64,000 bases of DNA, taken from Harpalus rubripes. Lineage: Eukaryota; Arthropoda; Insecta; Coleoptera; Carabidae. The notes under the pieces were generated by a model, which was not told where the DNA came from, did no database searches, and saw only the letters and a program-made list of their open reading frames with translations. The DNA lies in contig OY720450.1 in NCBI GenBank assembly GCA_963082715.1, positions 57,782,272 through 57,846,271 of the forward strand. Direction: 5' to 3'. The position numbers and the translations under genes are program-made. This document shows, one piece after another, positions 35,401 through 47,200 of the stretch (positions are counted from its first letter, which is position 1; each line of letters begins with the position of its first letter).

Positions 35401-36936
35401 GGATGGATGGATGGATGGATGGATGGATGGATGGATGGATGGATGGATGGATGGATGGATGGATGGATGGATGGATGGATGGATGGATGGATGGATGGAT
35501 GGATGGATGGATGGATGGATGGATGGATGGATGGATGGATGGATGGATGGATGGATGGATGGATGGATGGATGGATGGATGGATGGATGGATGGATGGAT
35601 GGATGGATGGATGGATGGATGGATGGATGGATGGATGGATGGATGGATGGATGGATGGATGGATGGATGGATGGATGGATGGATGGATGGATGGATGGAT
35701 GGATGGATGGATGGATGGATGGATGGATGGATGGATGGATGGATGGATGGATGGATGGATGGATGGATGGATGGATGGATGGATGGATGGATGGATGGAT
35801 GGATGGATGGATGGATGGATGGATGGATGGATGGATGGATGGATGGATGGATGGATGGATGGATGGATGGATGGATGGATGGATGGATGGATGGATGGAT
35901 GGATGGATGGATGGATGGATGGATGGATGGATGGATGGATGGATGGATGGATGGATGGATGGATGGATGGATGGATGGATGGATGGATGGATGGATGGAT
36001 GGATGGATGGATGGATGGATGGATGGATGGATGGATGGATGGATGGATGGATGGATGGATGGATGGATGGATGGATGGATGGATGGATGGATGGATGGAT
36101 GGATGGATGGATGGATGGATGGATGGATGGATGGATGGATGGATGGATGGATGGATGGATGGATGGATGGATGGATGGATGGATGGATGGATGGATGGAT
36201 GGATGGATGGATGGATGGATGGATGGATGGATGGATGGATGGATGGATGGATGGATGGATGGATGGATGGATGGATGGATGGATGGATGGATGGATGGAT
36301 GGATGGATGGATGGATGGATGGATGGATGGATGGATGGATGGATGGATGGATGGATGGATGGATGGATGGATGGATGGATGGATGGATGGATGGATGGAT
36401 GGATGGATGGATGGATGGATGGATGGATGGATGGATGGATGGATGGATGGATGGATGGATGGATGGATGGATGGATGGATGGATGGATGGATGGATGGAT
36501 GGATGGATGGATGGATGGATGGATGGATGGATGGATGGATGGATGGATGGATGGATGGATGGATGGATGGATGGATGGATGGATGGATGGATGGATGGAT
36601 GGATGGATGGATGGATGGATGGATGGATGGATGGATGGATGGATGGATGGATGGATGGATGGATGGATGGATGGATGGATGGATGGATGGATGGATGGAT
36701 GGATGGATGGATGGATGGATGGATGGATGGATGGATGGATGGATGGATGGATGGATGGATGGATGGATGGATGGATGGATGGATGGATGGATGGATGGAT
36801 GGATGGATGGATGGATGGATGGATGGATGGATGGATGGATGGATGGATGGATGGATGGATGGATGGACGGACGGACGGACGGACGGACGGACGGACGGAC
36901 GGACGGACGGACGGACGGACGGACGGACGGACGGAC
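32421..36936. repeat. Giant (GGAT)n array ending in (GGAC)n
   Basis: GGAT repeats without a single interruption from 32421 to 36864 (4444 bp, 1111 units), then 18 units of GGAC to 36936. The purine-rich strand is plus. Every plus-strand frame is open across it and gives the same Gly-Trp-Met-Asp repeat; this is a consequence of the 4-base unit and not a gene. GGA repeats are known to form quadruplex structures, but such structure here is only inferred. The exact length may partly reflect assembly. Confidence 0.97.
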
Positions 36937-37296
36937 GTACGGACTAGCGATGCTTAACCTTTTTGTACACTATTAATTTTCTAGTCGTGACGTGAAAGTT
37001 TTAATTTTTATATGGACGATATTTTGGAAAGTTACACCATTGAAAAGAGATTTTTAGCTTTCCAACACTGTAAAGTTTGAATGTAGTTGCAACTACCTTT
37101 TTGGGTTGAAACTATATGCAACCCCAAGGTTGAACAATCCTTCCTTATTAAAAGGTCAATGCACGAATCTCTGTTTAGGGTAGTACAACCTACCTCACTT
37201 CCAGGTAGACACTATACGATCCTTCATATAGTGCGATGCAAATGCCCGCAATGGGTTATAGAAATACTTTAAAGTGATTTGAAATTTCTGTAACAC
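36937..37296. other. Unassigned sequence right of GGAT array
   Basis: Starts GTACGGACTAGCGATGC. It does not match the right half of the other MITE copies, so the usual partner end is missing. No gene was seen. Confidence 0.45.
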
Positions 37297-37306
37297 AAGT
37301 TACCAG

Positions 37307-37569
37307 CCGTGTGCCTGAGTGTCAGGTCGCGAATCAGGGGTACCGGTTTCGATCCCGACCAACGCTAAATATTTCGAATTTTAAACGGCACAAAGTTGAC
37401 CCCTGTAGTTCACTATCCACGCTAGCAATGAGTGCCCGTGAGGTGACGCCTGGTATACGCCCGCACGTTAAAAATATGTCATCATCATTACCAATATCTG
37501 CGTACAAAGCAGATTGGTACACCTAGCAATGGGTAATATGCCGTGATGATATATTTATTTATTTTATTT
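37307..37569 (+). mobile_element. tRNA-type SINE, full-length copy
   Basis: A perfect 10-bp target-site duplication, AAGTTACCAG, flanks the element at 37297-37306 and 37570-37579. It has a tRNA-like head (GTGCCTGAGTGTCAGG; B-box-like GGTTTCGATCCC), a body ending CCGTGATGATATATTTATTT, and an A/T-rich tail. Probably transcribed by RNA polymerase III from the internal boxes and copied by a partner LINE (family knowledge). Confidence 0.88.
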
Positions 37570-37735
37570 AAGTTACCAGTAAATGCCTGTAAGGTTGTTA
37601 AAAATACTTTATAGTAATTTGTATGAACCCCTACATGAGGTCATTGCAAAAGTATATTATTTATTATTAGGATTTAGGAAAAATAATACATTATAATAAT
37701 AAAAAAAATTGCTTAAACAAAATATGTTTTTTCTT

Positions 37736-37865
37736 TGAGGTGACTCCTGGTAAATGGCTACACGGTACGAATATGTCAGTATCATTAACGATATCTGTGA
37801 ATAAAGCAGATTAGCACATCCAGCATTGGGTAATATACTGTGATGATATATTTATTTTATTTATA
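37736..37865 (+). mobile_element. tRNA-type SINE, 5'-truncated copy
   Basis: Matches the second half of the 37307 copy from GAGGTGACTCCTGGTA to the TGATGATATATTTATTTT tail, with scattered differences. The head is missing. Confidence 0.75.
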
Positions 37866-38455
37866 AATAAATAAAGTATGTATTCAAAAAAAGGTCAAGT
37901 TTCTGGCTATTGCTCCAATTCTTGCAGGTTCCCGAGAAATATCTTCACTATCTTTGGATCCTCTTGTAGCAGTTAAAACTTATTAGTATTATTGTGTCTA
38001 ATAAATATTTGCGAACAAAAGAGTTATTTATTAACGTTTCATTCAAAATATTTGCTAGTTTTTCAATGTTCATTTTCTTGTAATTAAATAATAATATTAT
38101 TTTAATAACAGGAAAATAATCATACAAAATGATAATTCAACAAAAATAAAAAAAATAACATTAGGTATAAGTATGTACCGCGAAATATAGTTATATTATC
38201 TTTGAAAGTATGTTAATAAAAATAAAATAAAACAAAATAAAAAAATTACCTGTAAATTGCTGATTTTTATACGTCGAACATGATTTGTTAAGATGCGCGT
38301 TTCTCTACAACCGGCACATCTTTATTTTTTTGTAGAAAATACTGTGATAACAAATCTACATGTATATTATTTTGTATCGCACTAAACCAAGAAGGAGCTA
38401 AAAAATAGAAGAAAATTAGTTTTTATAGTTAAAAATACAACATAATGTATTTTAC
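37866..38455. other. Unassigned sequence
   Basis: AT-rich. If the minus-strand signal-peptide exon at 38456-38530 is real, the next exon may start after TTTTTTAG at 38397. In one frame it could encode PSWFSAIQNNIHVDLLSQYF and on to a dibasic KR near the stop, but the splice phase does not fit that frame. Confidence 0.3.
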
Positions 38456-38530
38456 CTGAGTTTCAAGTATGCTCATTGCGACTGTCGACAAGAGAATAAC
38501 AAATGACAGAATGACACATAAATTTCTCAT
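38456..38530 (-). CDS. Possible signal-peptide exon of a small secreted protein
   Basis: Twenty-five codons from ATG at 38528-38530: a short charged start (MRN), then a long hydrophobic run (VILSFVILLSTVA), then SILETQ, and a good splice donor CAG|GTAAAA. This is the shape of a secretory first exon. No conserved mature peptide could be joined in phase: with the nearest acceptor (38397), the in-phase frame stops after 13 codons, while a longer frame is out of phase. It may be a real exon with an unfound partner, a broken gene or chance. No function is assigned. Confidence 0.28.
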
Positions 38531-40020
38531 CCCTCGGTGTTCTCCTTCCAATCTCTAAAAATGCGGTACCGTTATGCTGGCCATCGGAAAAACCCGTAGG
38601 GCCTTCAGTTGCTAGGTGGACTAACAAACAATTTCTAAGAAATGCGAAAGCTTATTCGATCACTTTTCATTTCCGAAATCTTACAAATAACTAATATCGA
38701 TTTTCATTTGTTTATATAACAACTATATAAGCCTACACATCGTCAACTATATAAGCCTACACATCGTCAGTTATGTTTAATTGAATAATCAAGTTTTTCA
38801 TATACTTATACTACTTATTTATCTATCTTGTAATATGCTATGTATATTCAATAGTTTGTTACAAATCACTTTCTAGTAAATAACGTACAAAACGATGTAT
38901 TTATGTATGGAATTGTAAAAAATATAATATGATGAATTAACAAATTTAATTTGTATTAACAATGTAAGTTCAATAAGTTTGCAAAATTCAATAATACTGG
39001 ACATTTTATATTATTTCTGCCGTCGTTTTCCTATTATTTCTTTGTAATTTCACATAATATGACATTGTTACGTGCTAATTAATATCAAGTCCATATTTTT
39101 TATGATAGGAACTGTACCTCAAATTGAACGTAGAATATTCAGCTCGAATCAACCCTAAAGGTCTAAACATGTTACAAAGGTAGTAGCACCTACCTAATAT
39201 GTCTACAGTGCAACACAGATACCTGTAAGCGACTTAAATCTGCCCTACCAAAATTTCCTACCGTTTTCTTACCATGTTTCGGCATTCCTACCCTAAATCA
39301 ACTTTAAGGAAGATTCAACAACCCAATTGGAAATTCATCTTCTCTGTTTCTACTCCAAAACTACAGTGAACGATTTATAACATTTCTATGTTCATTTGTT
39401 TCAAACTACAAAATACAACAATTATTAAGTTTATGGATTAAAAACAATAGTTGTTGCCATGTGATAAAAGTCTGCTAAAAAAAAATCCAGATAATTTATG
39501 TGATAATTTCATTCCTGCGTGTTGCATTACCCGCGTGTTAAATTAAATCCATGACTGGGAGCTCCCCAGCCAGTGGTTGAGGCACTAGAAAAAAAATTCA
39601 AGTTTAAACCTTTTGTTTCATGTCACACATAATAAGTGGAAAATGACTGCATCACCAATTATGATAATTTTTGGGGTAGTTCGGAATGGTCATTTCTGTT
39701 AAGTTTTGGTAATAGTTATGTGGAGCCAAAAGAAATTTTCCTCTTTCCAAATCCCAGAAACTTTAAATCTTGCGTTGGATTGTAGTTACATTTTTCTCTG
39801 TTAAAAAAGAATCACAGTAATTTAAGGAGTTTTATTGTTGATACACATTAATACTAAATTCTGGTGTTGTTTTTTCTCATTATTAGTACGTATGATGTAC
39901 GTATTTACCCTAAATGGTAAACAACTAACTTCATATCTTTGATTTTTGAAACTAAATCTAAGGAGTTCCGATGCCGCTGTTAGTTTACACGATTTTGAAT
40001 GAAGGAGTGTTCGTTTTTAC
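38531..40020. other. Unassigned sequence
   Basis: No gene was recognised. A short direct duplication containing ACTATATAAGCCTACACATCG occurs at 38726-38770. Confidence 0.4.
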
Positions 40021-41300
40021 GTTTTCATAAAGATTTTTGTTGAAGAAATAATCGTCCATACCTGTGGTCTTTCACCACTTTACTGCACTCTGTATTTTGG
40101 TGAAGTGAGAAAATGTATTTTATGTGGAGCGAGATTGCGTTATGTACATTTGCGGCATTATCCATAAACTGAGAATCGTCTGCCAATTTTGGCAAGGAAT
40201 CTGCTACACCAGTTTGAGTTAGATCGTTTGTTAGCATATTGCTTATTAAGATAACCAAGGCTCTTAGTAATCTATTCTTGTAAGGATATCAGGAAATTGT
40301 CTTGTTTTACATTGTTTCCGGAATACACGCTTAAATTTTACCATTTAGTTTAGGTAGGTGCAAGGCTTAATAAATGGCTTTGGCCTTTATTAATCGGTAG
40401 GATTTTTCCCCAAGAAAGAAGTATATCTACGCTTAAGACTTCAGCTACAAGGGAAAAGACTTGTCTCCAGAACCATGTACCTGGGTAAATTGTCGTTACC
40501 GCACACCGGACGAGCCTGTATCATCCCTTATGTTAAAACTATATGAGTAAAAAATATAAGGTTCGTAAGTCACGTGACTAACTAGCTGAATCAAGGACGG
40601 TTTGATGTTTATATAACAAATGTAACACTGAACGTATGTAACATTGTTACTAATAGGAATAAGCCAACACTAAACCTGGACTACGGAAGGGTATTAAATA
40701 GTTTATAATTAATACTTACCTTAATTACTAAAAATTGGATAAACACATGTTTATCAGGAACGCAGAGGTAAGTCACTTGACTCTCTGGTTCAGATTACTG
40801 TAATTATATGCCATTGAACACATGTCCATCGGATCTAAGGGGGTAAGTCCCTAGACTTCCATATCAAAATGTTACATGGCAGAAAAAAGGATGAACACGC
40901 GTTCTTACTTACTAGAACTTCAAAATCAGTTTTCTTTCCAGTCTATTTAATTCCTCCTCCAACGCAGCGTAGCGGTAACCTAAAGGTGAAGAGTGCTTTC
41001 TTTTCCACAATATCATTATCACTTCACTTAATTTAAAAACACAACACACAACCACTTGTTGAAGGTCCGTATCCGACGGGTACAAATAGCGGAATGAGTA
41101 CCTAAATGAGCTGTGATGAGGTGTTAGGCTGGGTGTTATTTTGATTACATAGGTTTCAAATGTACCGACGTGTATGACATAACGCGACACTACATAGTAA
41201 TTATATCGGAGGACAAGCGAAGGAAAATTTAAATTTAAACACCCTTCGATCCTGACGATTACAGACTTGAGTTACAATACAAAATTTTGGAAACATCTGA
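40020..41300. other. Unassigned; two minor open frames
   Basis: Minus-strand frames at 40025-40258 and 40912-41190 are open for 77 and 92 codons. The second ends in ALEEELNRLERKL, which would make a short helix. Neither has a recognisable domain, splice context or neighbour that supports it. They are recorded as weak candidates only. Confidence 0.2.
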
Positions 41301-41305
41301 TAGTA

Positions 41306-41484
41306 TGATCAATTTTTGTTTATTTTGCGGAAGGGATAATAATTTAGGACAGAAATAGGTTCAATGTAAATACTGCCACAGATAGTTACAATATTCTTGT
41401 ACTCTTTCCAAAGTCAGATATAGTCTGCCCCATATAGATTACTTTTGTTTTTTATGTAAGAAATATAAGAAAATTGGTCATTAA
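41306..41484 (+). pseudogene. PHD-finger-like relic
   Basis: One frame reads CLFCGRDNNLGQK, stop, VQCKYCHR, stop, then SCTLSKVRYS and FCFLCKKYKK. The spacing C-x2-C, C-x2-C-H, C, C-x2-C resembles a PHD (C4HC3) zinc finger. Such fingers occur in ORF1 of some LINE retrotransposons and in host chromatin proteins. Two stops in 59 codons show decay. Parent unknown. Confidence 0.4.
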
Positions 41485-42789
41485 CTCATGGGCCTACTCG
41501 TATAAGAAAGTTTCATAATATTTACGAGGAATCATATTTATTCTTACATTGCAACATTTATGCTTGGTTTTATTGTTTTGTTTACAGCTAACTTTTTTTA
41601 TTCTAATTCGAAACCGATGAGCATATGCGTTCTACAACACCGCTCTATTGAGGCGTGTATGACTCAATGAATGAATTCTGGCATTTTTTAGTATGCATCC
41701 TCTTGTTGCAAAATTCCTTAACGAAATCAATTATTTTCTTTCTATTTTCAGTTTCGGCTTTCGACTAGATATTTACACCTCACGAACTACCTACACCATC
41801 TAATGTAGTGGTACATAAAATTGCTAAACTCAATTGGGTCATCAAAATTGACCAGTTGTGGCGTTGTGGCTTTATTCTTTAGCATGCAAATTATGAGTGC
41901 TATTCTGGTGTCAATATTAAAACTTAAAGGCCATCATTGCACATCACTATGTATAATTATTTAGTACCTACTTACTAATTTATTAAAGTATTATGCCTGT
42001 ATATTAACCAAGTAAAATAAAAGTGTTTTAATGTATTTCTAATATGTTAATTTCATCAAAGTATTAATATTATAATATATGATTGATGAATTATGATTTC
42101 ATACTTCGTAACGTTTAAGTTTTGACAGACAATAGACAATATAGTGTTGTCAAGTATTGTTTTGCTTAAAGATCACTGTTAGTTACCGTAGGTCATTTAT
42201 TGACAGAATAACATCAACTCTAAACACTAAAGGTCACCTTTAGCTAGAGACCATCTCTAAGTTTTTTAACGTTCACACAAGAATAGCACCCACTGTATTT
42301 TCGGTTAAAAAATTTATATATTAAAATGTGTGCAATTAATACAAAATATGTCTTTAGTTAATTTTGCTACCATATTTGAATTAATGAATTATATATTACA
42401 TTTAATAATTTTTATACAAAATTTCCTACTTATGAATTTATCGGTAAATTGACGTATCTATCTGTCATTTAAGGCTAACTTTTGTATATTAAAAGATTTG
42501 TATGTTTTTAACTGGCAGTTAAAATATACGTACCAGTTAAATTATTTAACTTTGCATTCATTAACCGGCCCTATATAAAACAAGTTATTATTCTTGTAGC
42601 ATTTTCACAATTTCCTATTCCCTTCATCTTCATGTTGGTCACTTAATCAGTAGTGTCAGTACCGACAATTCTCGCTAAACGCGCGGTACTGAATTGAAAA
42701 TTTTAAGGCCTTATTAAAAATGGACAGAATCGAAAATCGCAACATTTTATGCACAGCTACATAGTCACAGCTTTCATTGAAAAAAGAAT
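41485..42789. other. Unassigned sequence
   Basis: No gene was recognised. The stretch at 42490-42570 ends TTAACCGGCCCTATATAA, which looks like the end of a MITE (AGGGCCGGTTAA in reverse complement), but its partner end was not found. Confidence 0.35.
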
Positions 42790-43145
42790 AATCAAAATCG
42801 GTCCGGAGGAAGTTCATAACTAAGACCCTAAACAAAAACCTTATTTTTTAAACAAAAACCTTATTTTTTAGATCATTTTTATTTTTTTGGTTTTTGTATA
42901 ATAATATTTTAAAATAGATTTTTCATTAAAATCTATTATAGGCTTCAGCAGCCCCAAATACAAAATTTCAACTTTCTACGAATTACCGTTTTTGAGTTAT
43001 GCGAGATACACTTATACGTACGTACAGACGTCACGACAAAATTAGTCAAAATGGATTCAGGGCTGGTCAAAATGGATATTTTCGTTGAAATCTGAAAACC
43101 GAAATTTTTCGCGATGCTTCATTTACTTTGTATGAGGAAGTAAAA
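42790..43145 (-). repeat. Unclassified dispersed-type repeat
   Basis: On the minus strand it starts TTACTTCCTCATACAAAGTA. It holds TTTCGGTTTTCAGATTTCAA, CCATTTTGAC twice, a short CGTACGTA-type alternating tract at 43015-43025 and TAACTCAAAAACGGTAATTC. The layout (short end, then a simple alternating tract, then an AT-rich body) parallels the GT-bearing MITE family but the sequence differs. Confidence 0.4.
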
Positions 43146-44026
43146 AGAACATGGTCAGGTATTTTTTTAAAGTTTACTGATAGGGTTTCCAAGACAGTAG
43201 GCTTTATTTGCAAATTATTGATCGGTAATTCTTAACGTCAAAATGATTTTCATTTTTTTTAATTTTGTGCGCTGGTCATATGCAATAATCATAATAAGCA
43301 ATGCTGTCAGTAAGTGCTCTTCTACCGGTATCATCCGCAACCGATAGAAAGCACTTACTGCCCGTAATACTTAACCATATTTATACATTTTATAATTTAC
43401 ACTGTGCTTAAAATACAGTCTTGCTAATTTCTATTGTTACATCACAAAAAGATGAAAAAGGGCGTCAGTTACTCTTATGGATCAAATTGCTCGCGATTTT
43501 TCCTCTCTATCACAGTTCGAACCACACCCTCTTCCCTAGAGCTGGTCGGAGCCTAAAACTCACTGCAAGGCGGAAACTCGTCTTGGAACTCAGAGTGAAG
43601 GTTAATGTCAATATATACTACCTATATAAAGTTTTTGTCATTGAATTTTTTGTCAACTGTACACATACGAACAAGTTTTTTTTTACTGTTGCCGAGACAT
43701 GAGAACTTTGAGCGCATTGTAGAAAGATGTACCCATAATAATGATTTTCCAAATATGTCCATGGGTATGTTATATAAATTGTATTACTTTTCTTTTCTTA
43801 TATTGCAAATGAAAGTTTTTCATTTTGAATGCATCAGTTTTTATTTTACAACATATAAGTAAATACAATGATTAACAAAAAAAATGCCATTTTTAATACA
43901 TAGGTATTAATATTATAAACTAATAATAGAGAAACTAAGTTAAAGTAACATTACTATAAAAAAAAACTGATCCATCTGTTGACCGAGCTTTTATAATAAA
44001 AAAATAGTTAAACAACAGCGCGGTAT
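43146..44026. other. Downstream of the M13 gene; no gene seen
   Basis: Contains the hairpin at 43308-43360 and short unsupported open frames. Confidence 0.4.
43308..43360. other. 22-bp hairpin
   Basis: CAGTAAGTGCTCTTCTACC and GATAGAAAGCACTTACTG pair across a 10-nt loop, with one bulge and one mismatch. At 53 nt it is short for an insect pre-miRNA. Confidence 0.5.
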
Positions 44027-44032
44027 TTTATT
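44027..44032 (-). terminator. Candidate poly(A) signal of the M13 peptidase gene
   Basis: AATAAA on the minus strand, about 80 bases downstream of the stop codon at 44111-44113. Confidence 0.55.
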
Positions 44033-44110
44033 AATGCGTATGGGATTGTAACAAAAGCGGAAATAAAAGCGCGTTTGGCATTCATATCAATAACTGTGTC
44101 CATACCGACT

Positions 44111-44290
44111 TTACCATATTTTACATTTCATTTTCTCTTCAGGGTTCATTTTAGATCCTACTGGACAATTAAATGTTGTTGCAAAATGTTCAGAATTTCT
44201 CAAAGGTCCCAAAACTCTATATTTATTTGGAGAGTGAACTTGTTTTACAGAACGTTTCAAATAACGAACATTCTCGGTGTCACACCTCGT
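44111..44290 (-). CDS. M13 peptidase terminal exon h
   Basis: Acceptor ATTTCAG. Contains VHSPNKYRVLGPLRNSEHFA, FNCPVGSKMNP and the end KCKIW before TAA at 44111-44113. The C-x-x-W end and the H...R pair are M13 hallmarks. Confidence 0.96.
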   Translation of the reverse strand, partial: TRCDTENVRYLKRSVKQVHSPNKYRVLGPLRNSEHFATTFNCPVGSKMNPEEKMKCKIW

Positions 44291-47200
44291 CTGAAATATA
44301 GTAATTATTAAAGTTTATAGCTATATTATTTATAAAATATTTTAATGGACTCATGCCGTACTTTTCTTTAATTTCATTCAACTGTAAACAAAGATACACT
44401 TACGAGTAAATGAATGAAATATAAGACAGGTACCCTTTAATAGGGACATAAATCGTAAGCCCGCAAGTTTAACTTACATTTGCATATGATAAAAAGAACA
44501 ACTGATCGTTCGTATATTTTTCCAGCCCTGGTAATTTTAGCTCCTCGTCTTTATTTTTCTTGTTATTTTGATAAGCTAAGAATGAATGATGAATTCCTCC
44601 ATTGTCCGCAAGATTTTCATTCAATGTGATTAAACCGTTCATCTGAAACTTACTTATAGAAATCAAATTGTTACACTTTAATATTATATTTTATATATTA
44701 CATAATCATCAATTTCTGGAATATAAAACGAATTATATTGTTTTATAAAGCACTCTGCCCTTACGTTAAATTCATCGGTCATTGCAGTATTCCACCAGTT
44801 TTTAATATTTCCATGTTTATCCAACTTTCTTCCTACAAGAAAAAAAAATTAAATATTTTGTATAGTGTAGTATATTATATTAAGTATTAAGAACTATAAG
44901 AACCATATTATACCGATCGACAACCATGTCTGACTTTGTCTGAGATCGGCAATTCCTTCATGTTTGTGATTTTTATAACAATTTTTGCACCTTGCACGAT
45001 CGACTCACAAAATTAAAAAAATTAGAATTCAAATTTTTGGTTACATATTATATTGGTTAAGAGTTCTAATAACTGTTGGTCGTTATAAAAGTATAGAAAG
45101 CCTCATTTTAAAACTTATGTAAGCGGCTTACACAAATTTTAAAATGAGGCTCTCTATATTTTTTTACCGGTGAACAGTTACTACTACTGTTAACCAATAT
45201 ATAATATGTAAACAAAAATTGCATAATATTTGATACATAATATAAAGGTGAGTGTAGACTCTATTATCTTATGTTATTGTAATATTGTAAATTTTTATCA
45301 GCTAATAAAGATGGGCGTCCCATATGCAAATGTTTTCACCAAAATAAAGAAATTGGAACTTCAAGGCTTACAACTGGTGAGTTTTCCTTCTGCGTATTGA
45401 TTGTCTTCATTTTCAGAAATCTCCTGCAACGGTTCGTCGGTTATCTCGCAGATTTCTGTCATATTCCATTCATACGTAAAGTGATTCTTTTTCGGTTCTT
45501 CGTCGGACTGCACATTATCTTTGTTAAAGACCACATCTCTTGCAACGGTAATCTTCTTGCTTATTGGGTCGAACAATCTATAATTTTGACTGTAGCCATC
45601 ATACTCAACCAATACAACTTTTTTTCACTTTGGCTGAAATTTTCTTAGGTTCTAAGGGAAACTTGCGAAGCCAAATGATCTCAACAGTTGTGTCCGATGC
45701 AGCAATATACTCTGCTTCAGTAATTGATCTGCTTACAAATTGCTTGTGCGAGGACCAGGTAACAGGTACACCTGCAAAATCAGCGTCTGTATAAACAATT
45801 AGCTAAATTTCATTTGTATTTAATCCTTTTATTTTTTGTGCCTTGCAAATATTTTAATATTCGCTAAACAGCTGTCCAACGTTCTCCACCTGGATTGTTC
45901 AGAAAACTGCTTCACGATATGGAGTATTCTTCATTCTTGTGATTTCTTTATTACTGGTTGCAGATTGTCGACTAGGAAGATGAGTGCTTGGATCACAGGG
46001 AACTGAATAAGGCTTGCAATCGATCATGTTGAATATCTTCAAAAGACGATCTATGTAACTTTTCTGGTTGTTGCAAATTTCCTTCATGTCTCGATTTTGA
46101 CTAACCTCCATACAAAAAAGCAGCCTTTAATTCTGCCTATATTTCGTTGCTTACAGCTGTGGACTTGAAAAGAATAAGGCCACCGTCAACATTTTTTTTT
46201 CTTTTTTGTGTATTATGTACTTTGTATATTATTTTGTAATTGAAACTAATGTCCTGTTGAATAATCATAATAAATAAATAGATAGCCAAGTTAAGATTCT
46301 AGTTTTTGTATTTAGTGTGAAACACACATTTATCGGCTCAAGTTCCTAGAAATTAAATGTTTTTATTATACTAACAAATTTCTGGTTCCAACTTCTAGAT
46401 GAGTGTTTTAAACCGTATAAACTTGTCTTTAGTTTATAAACAAAATCAGGATTATTAGATAAATAACCTTGAGGTTAAACCATAAAAATTTCCTCTTCTA
46501 GATCACCATTTAGGAAGGCACATTTAACATCAAATTCAGTAATTTCAAGGTTTTGAACTGCTACTAACGCCCAAAGAATACGAAATGATTCATAACGTAC
46601 TACTGGTGAAAATATTTCAACATAGTCGATTCCAGCCTTCTGTATGTATCCTTTCGCGCATAATCTGGCTTTAAAGCGAGTTATTTTTCCGTCAGGGTTT
46701 CGCTTTATTCTGCAGACCCATTTACATTCTAAGGCTCTACGATCCGAAGGTAAGTTGATGAAGTCCCACGTCTCCTTTTGTAAGTTTGTTTTTCTTCAAT
46801 TGTTGCAGAACATGCTGTGAATCGAAAAGATTTTTGAATTAAATCTCGATTTCGAATAGAGTAACCATACACGTTGGATTCATCTTGTGCGTCTGCAACT
46901 GCATTTCCCTTTGCAAATTGATTGTCTTCATTTTCAAAAACTCCCTGCAACGGTTCGTCGGTTACCTCGCAGATCTCTGTCGTATTCCATTCATACACGA
47001 ACTGTTTCTTTTTCGATTCTTCGTTGGACTGTACATCATCTTCGTTAAAGACCACATCTCTTGGAACGGTAATCTTTTTGCTTACTGGGTCGAATAATAT
47101 ATAATTTTGACTGGGGCCATCATTCCCAACCATTACAACTAGGGATCGACCGATATGATTTTTTGTGGCCGATACCGATATCGGCCGATACCGATATACT

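Noticed and set aside
32421..36936. CRISPR-like or satellite array with spacers
   Set aside because: There are no spacers; units are 4 bp and contiguous. The genome is eukaryotic.
32359..36976. Very long open frames of about 1500 codons in all three plus-strand frames
   Set aside because: They are translations of the GGAT repeat. A 4-base unit without stop codons is open in every frame and gives the same Gly-Trp-Met-Asp peptide; no unique coding sequence adjoins it.
43605..43862. Overlapping open frames of 85-93 codons downstream of the peptidase
   Set aside because: Low-complexity, Phe/Tyr-rich translations of AT-rich DNA, without any recognisable feature.
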